Shown here in pieces: positions 23,660 through 25,000 of a stretch of 25,000 bases of DNA. The notes beneath the pieces were generated by a model, which was not told the origin of the DNA, did not search any database, and saw nothing but the letters and a program-made list of their open reading frames with translations. Both the position numbers and the translations under genes were made by a program. Location of the stretch: NCBI GenBank assembly GCA_963575745.1, contig CAUYUJ010009824.1, positions 1-25,000 of the forward strand, in the 5' to 3' direction. The DNA is from Prorocentrum cordatum (taxonomy: Eukaryota > Sar > Dinophyceae > Prorocentrales > Prorocentraceae). The first letter of the stretch is position 1. Each line of letters begins with the position of its first letter.

Positions 23660-23790
23660 GGGAAGGAGGAAGAGGAGGAGGAGGAGGAGGAGGAGGAAGA
23701 TGAGGAGTAGGAGGAGGAAGGGGAGGAGGAGGAGGAGGAGGAGGAAGAATAAGAAGAGAAGGAGTTGGAGGAAAGGAGGGGAGTGAGGGG
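23660..23790 (+). repeat. (GGA)n/(GAA) purine tract
   Basis: Almost pure A/G for about 130 bp with GGA triplets dominating. This is the fifth GGA/TCC-type tract in the window, after 1341, 2556, 11204 and 19778. Confidence 0.9.
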
Positions 23791-23799
23791 ACGATGAAT

Positions 23800-24258
23800 C
23801 GGAGAAGTCTCGGGGGGGCGGGACAGCGGGGGCGGTGCGACGCAGAAATAAGGTGGTCGGGGCGGAGGGGGGGCGGGGTGAACTGGGCGGGCGGGGAGGG
23901 GAGAACGATCGTGGAGGCGGGACGGTGGGGGCCGTGCGACGCCGATGTAAAATGGTCGGGGCGGAGGGGGTCGCGCTGGTGGTGGTGGTGGTGGTGGTGG
24001 TGGTGGTGGTGGTGGTGGTGGTGGTGGTGGTGGTTGGTGTGGGTGGGTAGGTGGATGCGCGGGAGGGGCGGGGCGGTGGGGGCGGTGCGACGCCGAAATA
24101 AAGTGGTGGGGGCGGAGGGGGCCGGGATGCAGAGGACACTGGGCCGTTGGGGAGGGGGGAACGGTTGGAGTGGCTGGACTGGAAAGGCGGTGCGACGCCG
24201 AAATTGAATGGTCGGGGCGGAGGGGGGCAGGGTGGGAAGGGCACTGGACGTGGGGCGG
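23800..24258 (-). repeat. GC-rich satellite, reverse orientation, with (GGT)n
   Basis: Units near 23820, 23925, 24075 and 24185 share GGGGGCGGTGCGACGC, GAAATAA and TGGTCGGGGCGGAGGGG. The reverse complement is the TTTATTTCGCGTCGC...CCCCTCCGCCCCGACC core of the 7520-9045 satellite. A pure (GGT)n array occupies 23978-24034 immediately after GTCGCGCT. Confidence 0.75.
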
Positions 24259-24610
24259 TGTCGCGCTGGTGGTGGTGGTGGAGGTGGTGTTGGTGGTGGT
24301 GGTGGTGGTGGCGGCTGTGGTAGTGGTGGTGGTCGTGGTGTAGTGGTGGCGGGGGTGGGGGTGGGGGTGGTGGCCGTGGTGGTGGTGGTGGTGGTCGTGG
24401 TGGTGGTGGTGGTGGTGGTGGTGGCAGTGGTGGTGGTGGTGGGGTGGTGGGGGTGGTGGTGGTGGCGGGGTGGTGGTGGTTGTGGTAGTGGGTGGTGGTG
24501 GTGGTGGCCGTGGTGGTGGTGGTGGTGGTGGTGATGGTGGTGGTGGTGGTGGTGGTGGGTGTGGGGTGGTGGTGGTGGTGGGTGGTGGTGGTGTGGTGGT
24601 GGTGGTGGGG
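24259..24610 (+). repeat. Degenerate (GGT)n array
   Basis: About 350 bp of GGT/GGTGGC/GGGGTGG triplets, again starting right after a TGTCGCGCT word as at 23970. Poly-Val and poly-Gly readings, and poly-Pro, poly-Thr or poly-His on the other strand, are artefacts. Confidence 0.9.
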
Positions 24611-25000
24611 GTGAAGCTCCCACTGTGGCGCTGGGGACGCGGGGGGAGGGCGGGGGAGGTGGGTGTGCGCGAATAAAGCGTTCGTGGCGGAGGGGGCAAT
24701 GGGCGGGGCTCCCACGGGGCGCTGGGGACGCGGGGGGCTCGGGAGAGGGCCGCGGAGCGGGGTCCCACTGGCGCTGGGGACGCGGGGGGGGGGGCGGGGG
24801 GAGGTGGGTGTGCGACTAAGCCGTTCGTGGCGGAGGGGGCAATGGGCGGGGCTCCCACTGGGGCGCTGGGGACGCGGGGGGGCTCGGGGCAGAGGGCCGC
24901 GGAGCGGGGGCCCCACTGTGGCGCTGGGGACGCGGGGGGAGGGGCGGGGGGAGGTGGTGTGCGACGCGGAAGAAAACGTTCGTGGCGGAGGGTGCAGTGG
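24611..25000 (-). repeat. GC-rich satellite variant, units about 130-150 bp
   Basis: Repeated words are GCGCTGGGGACGCGGGGGG, TCGTGGCGGAGGG, GGAGGTG and GAGGGCCGCGGAGCGGGG, in at least three units (near 24675, 24815 and 24970). It runs off the window end. It is related to the preceding satellite by the GTGCGAC...CGGAGGGGGCA core. Confidence 0.75.

Noticed and set aside
23445-24916. Minus-strand frames of 392-473 codons, Pro/Thr/His-rich
   Set aside because: They are translations of the (GGT)n and satellite arrays in several frames at once.
1-25000. tRNA, rRNA, U-snRNA or spliced-leader genes
   Set aside because: I scanned by eye for the dinoflagellate spliced-leader core and for tRNA A/B boxes and found no convincing match. 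A tRNAscan or Infernal run would be needed to exclude them formally.

Overview
The window looks like nuclear DNA of a GC-rich, repeat-heavy protist, most likely a dinoflagellate. That assignment is an inference. It rests on long stretches without genes, abundant triplet microsatellites and GC-rich satellites, foldback elements, and decayed and intact non-LTR retroelements whose ORFs carry RanBP2-like and C2H2 zinc fingers and a cytosine-methyltransferase-like domain. No bacterial operons, rRNA, tRNA, CRISPR array or recognisable host housekeeping gene was seen, and I did not find the dinoflagellate spliced-leader sequence.

Layout. 1-2600: non-coding DNA with two foldback (inverted-repeat) elements with 65-66 bp arms (301-450 and 2176-2370), a pyrimidine microsatellite, and dispersed repeats. 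2626-6700: the carcass of an old LINE-like retrotransposon on the + strand, with a zinc-finger ORF1 relic, an endonuclease relic with in-frame stops, and a reverse-transcriptase relic. 6750-10820: no genes; a degenerate C-rich satellite (about 7520-9045), a second repeat family (9048-9700), and second copies of dispersed repeats. 10825-11236: short palindromes, a cluster of TATACTA motifs, then a (GGA)n tract. 11244-19697: one apparently intact retrotransposon on the + strand, the centrepiece of the window. 19700-25000: microsatellites, a 2.65-kb composite inverted repeat (20060-22712), a further direct copy of its modules, and GC-rich satellite with (GGT)n arrays.

The 11.2-19.7 kb element has four consecutive frames. 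ORF1 is a gag-like protein with a zinc finger, a coiled coil and a Pro/Gln-rich tail. ORF1b is a 314-aa protein I do not recognise. ORF2 carries RNase H, then an APE-like endonuclease, then reverse transcriptase. ORF3 carries two C2H2 fingers, then a DNA cytosine-C5 methyltransferase-like domain. Each frame is -1 relative to the one before. ORF1 and ORF1b overlap by ATGA. ORF2 has no ATG before its first RNase H catalytic Asp, so it probably needs frameshifting, splicing or non-AUG initiation. The N-terminal RNase H is unlike the usual LINE order of endonuclease, RT, RNase H, and the linked methyltransferase suggests an element that could modify DNA, its own copies included. This is the best candidate for an undescribed system here. 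All other long open frames are judged to be by-products of stop-poor, GC-rich or triplet-repeat DNA.
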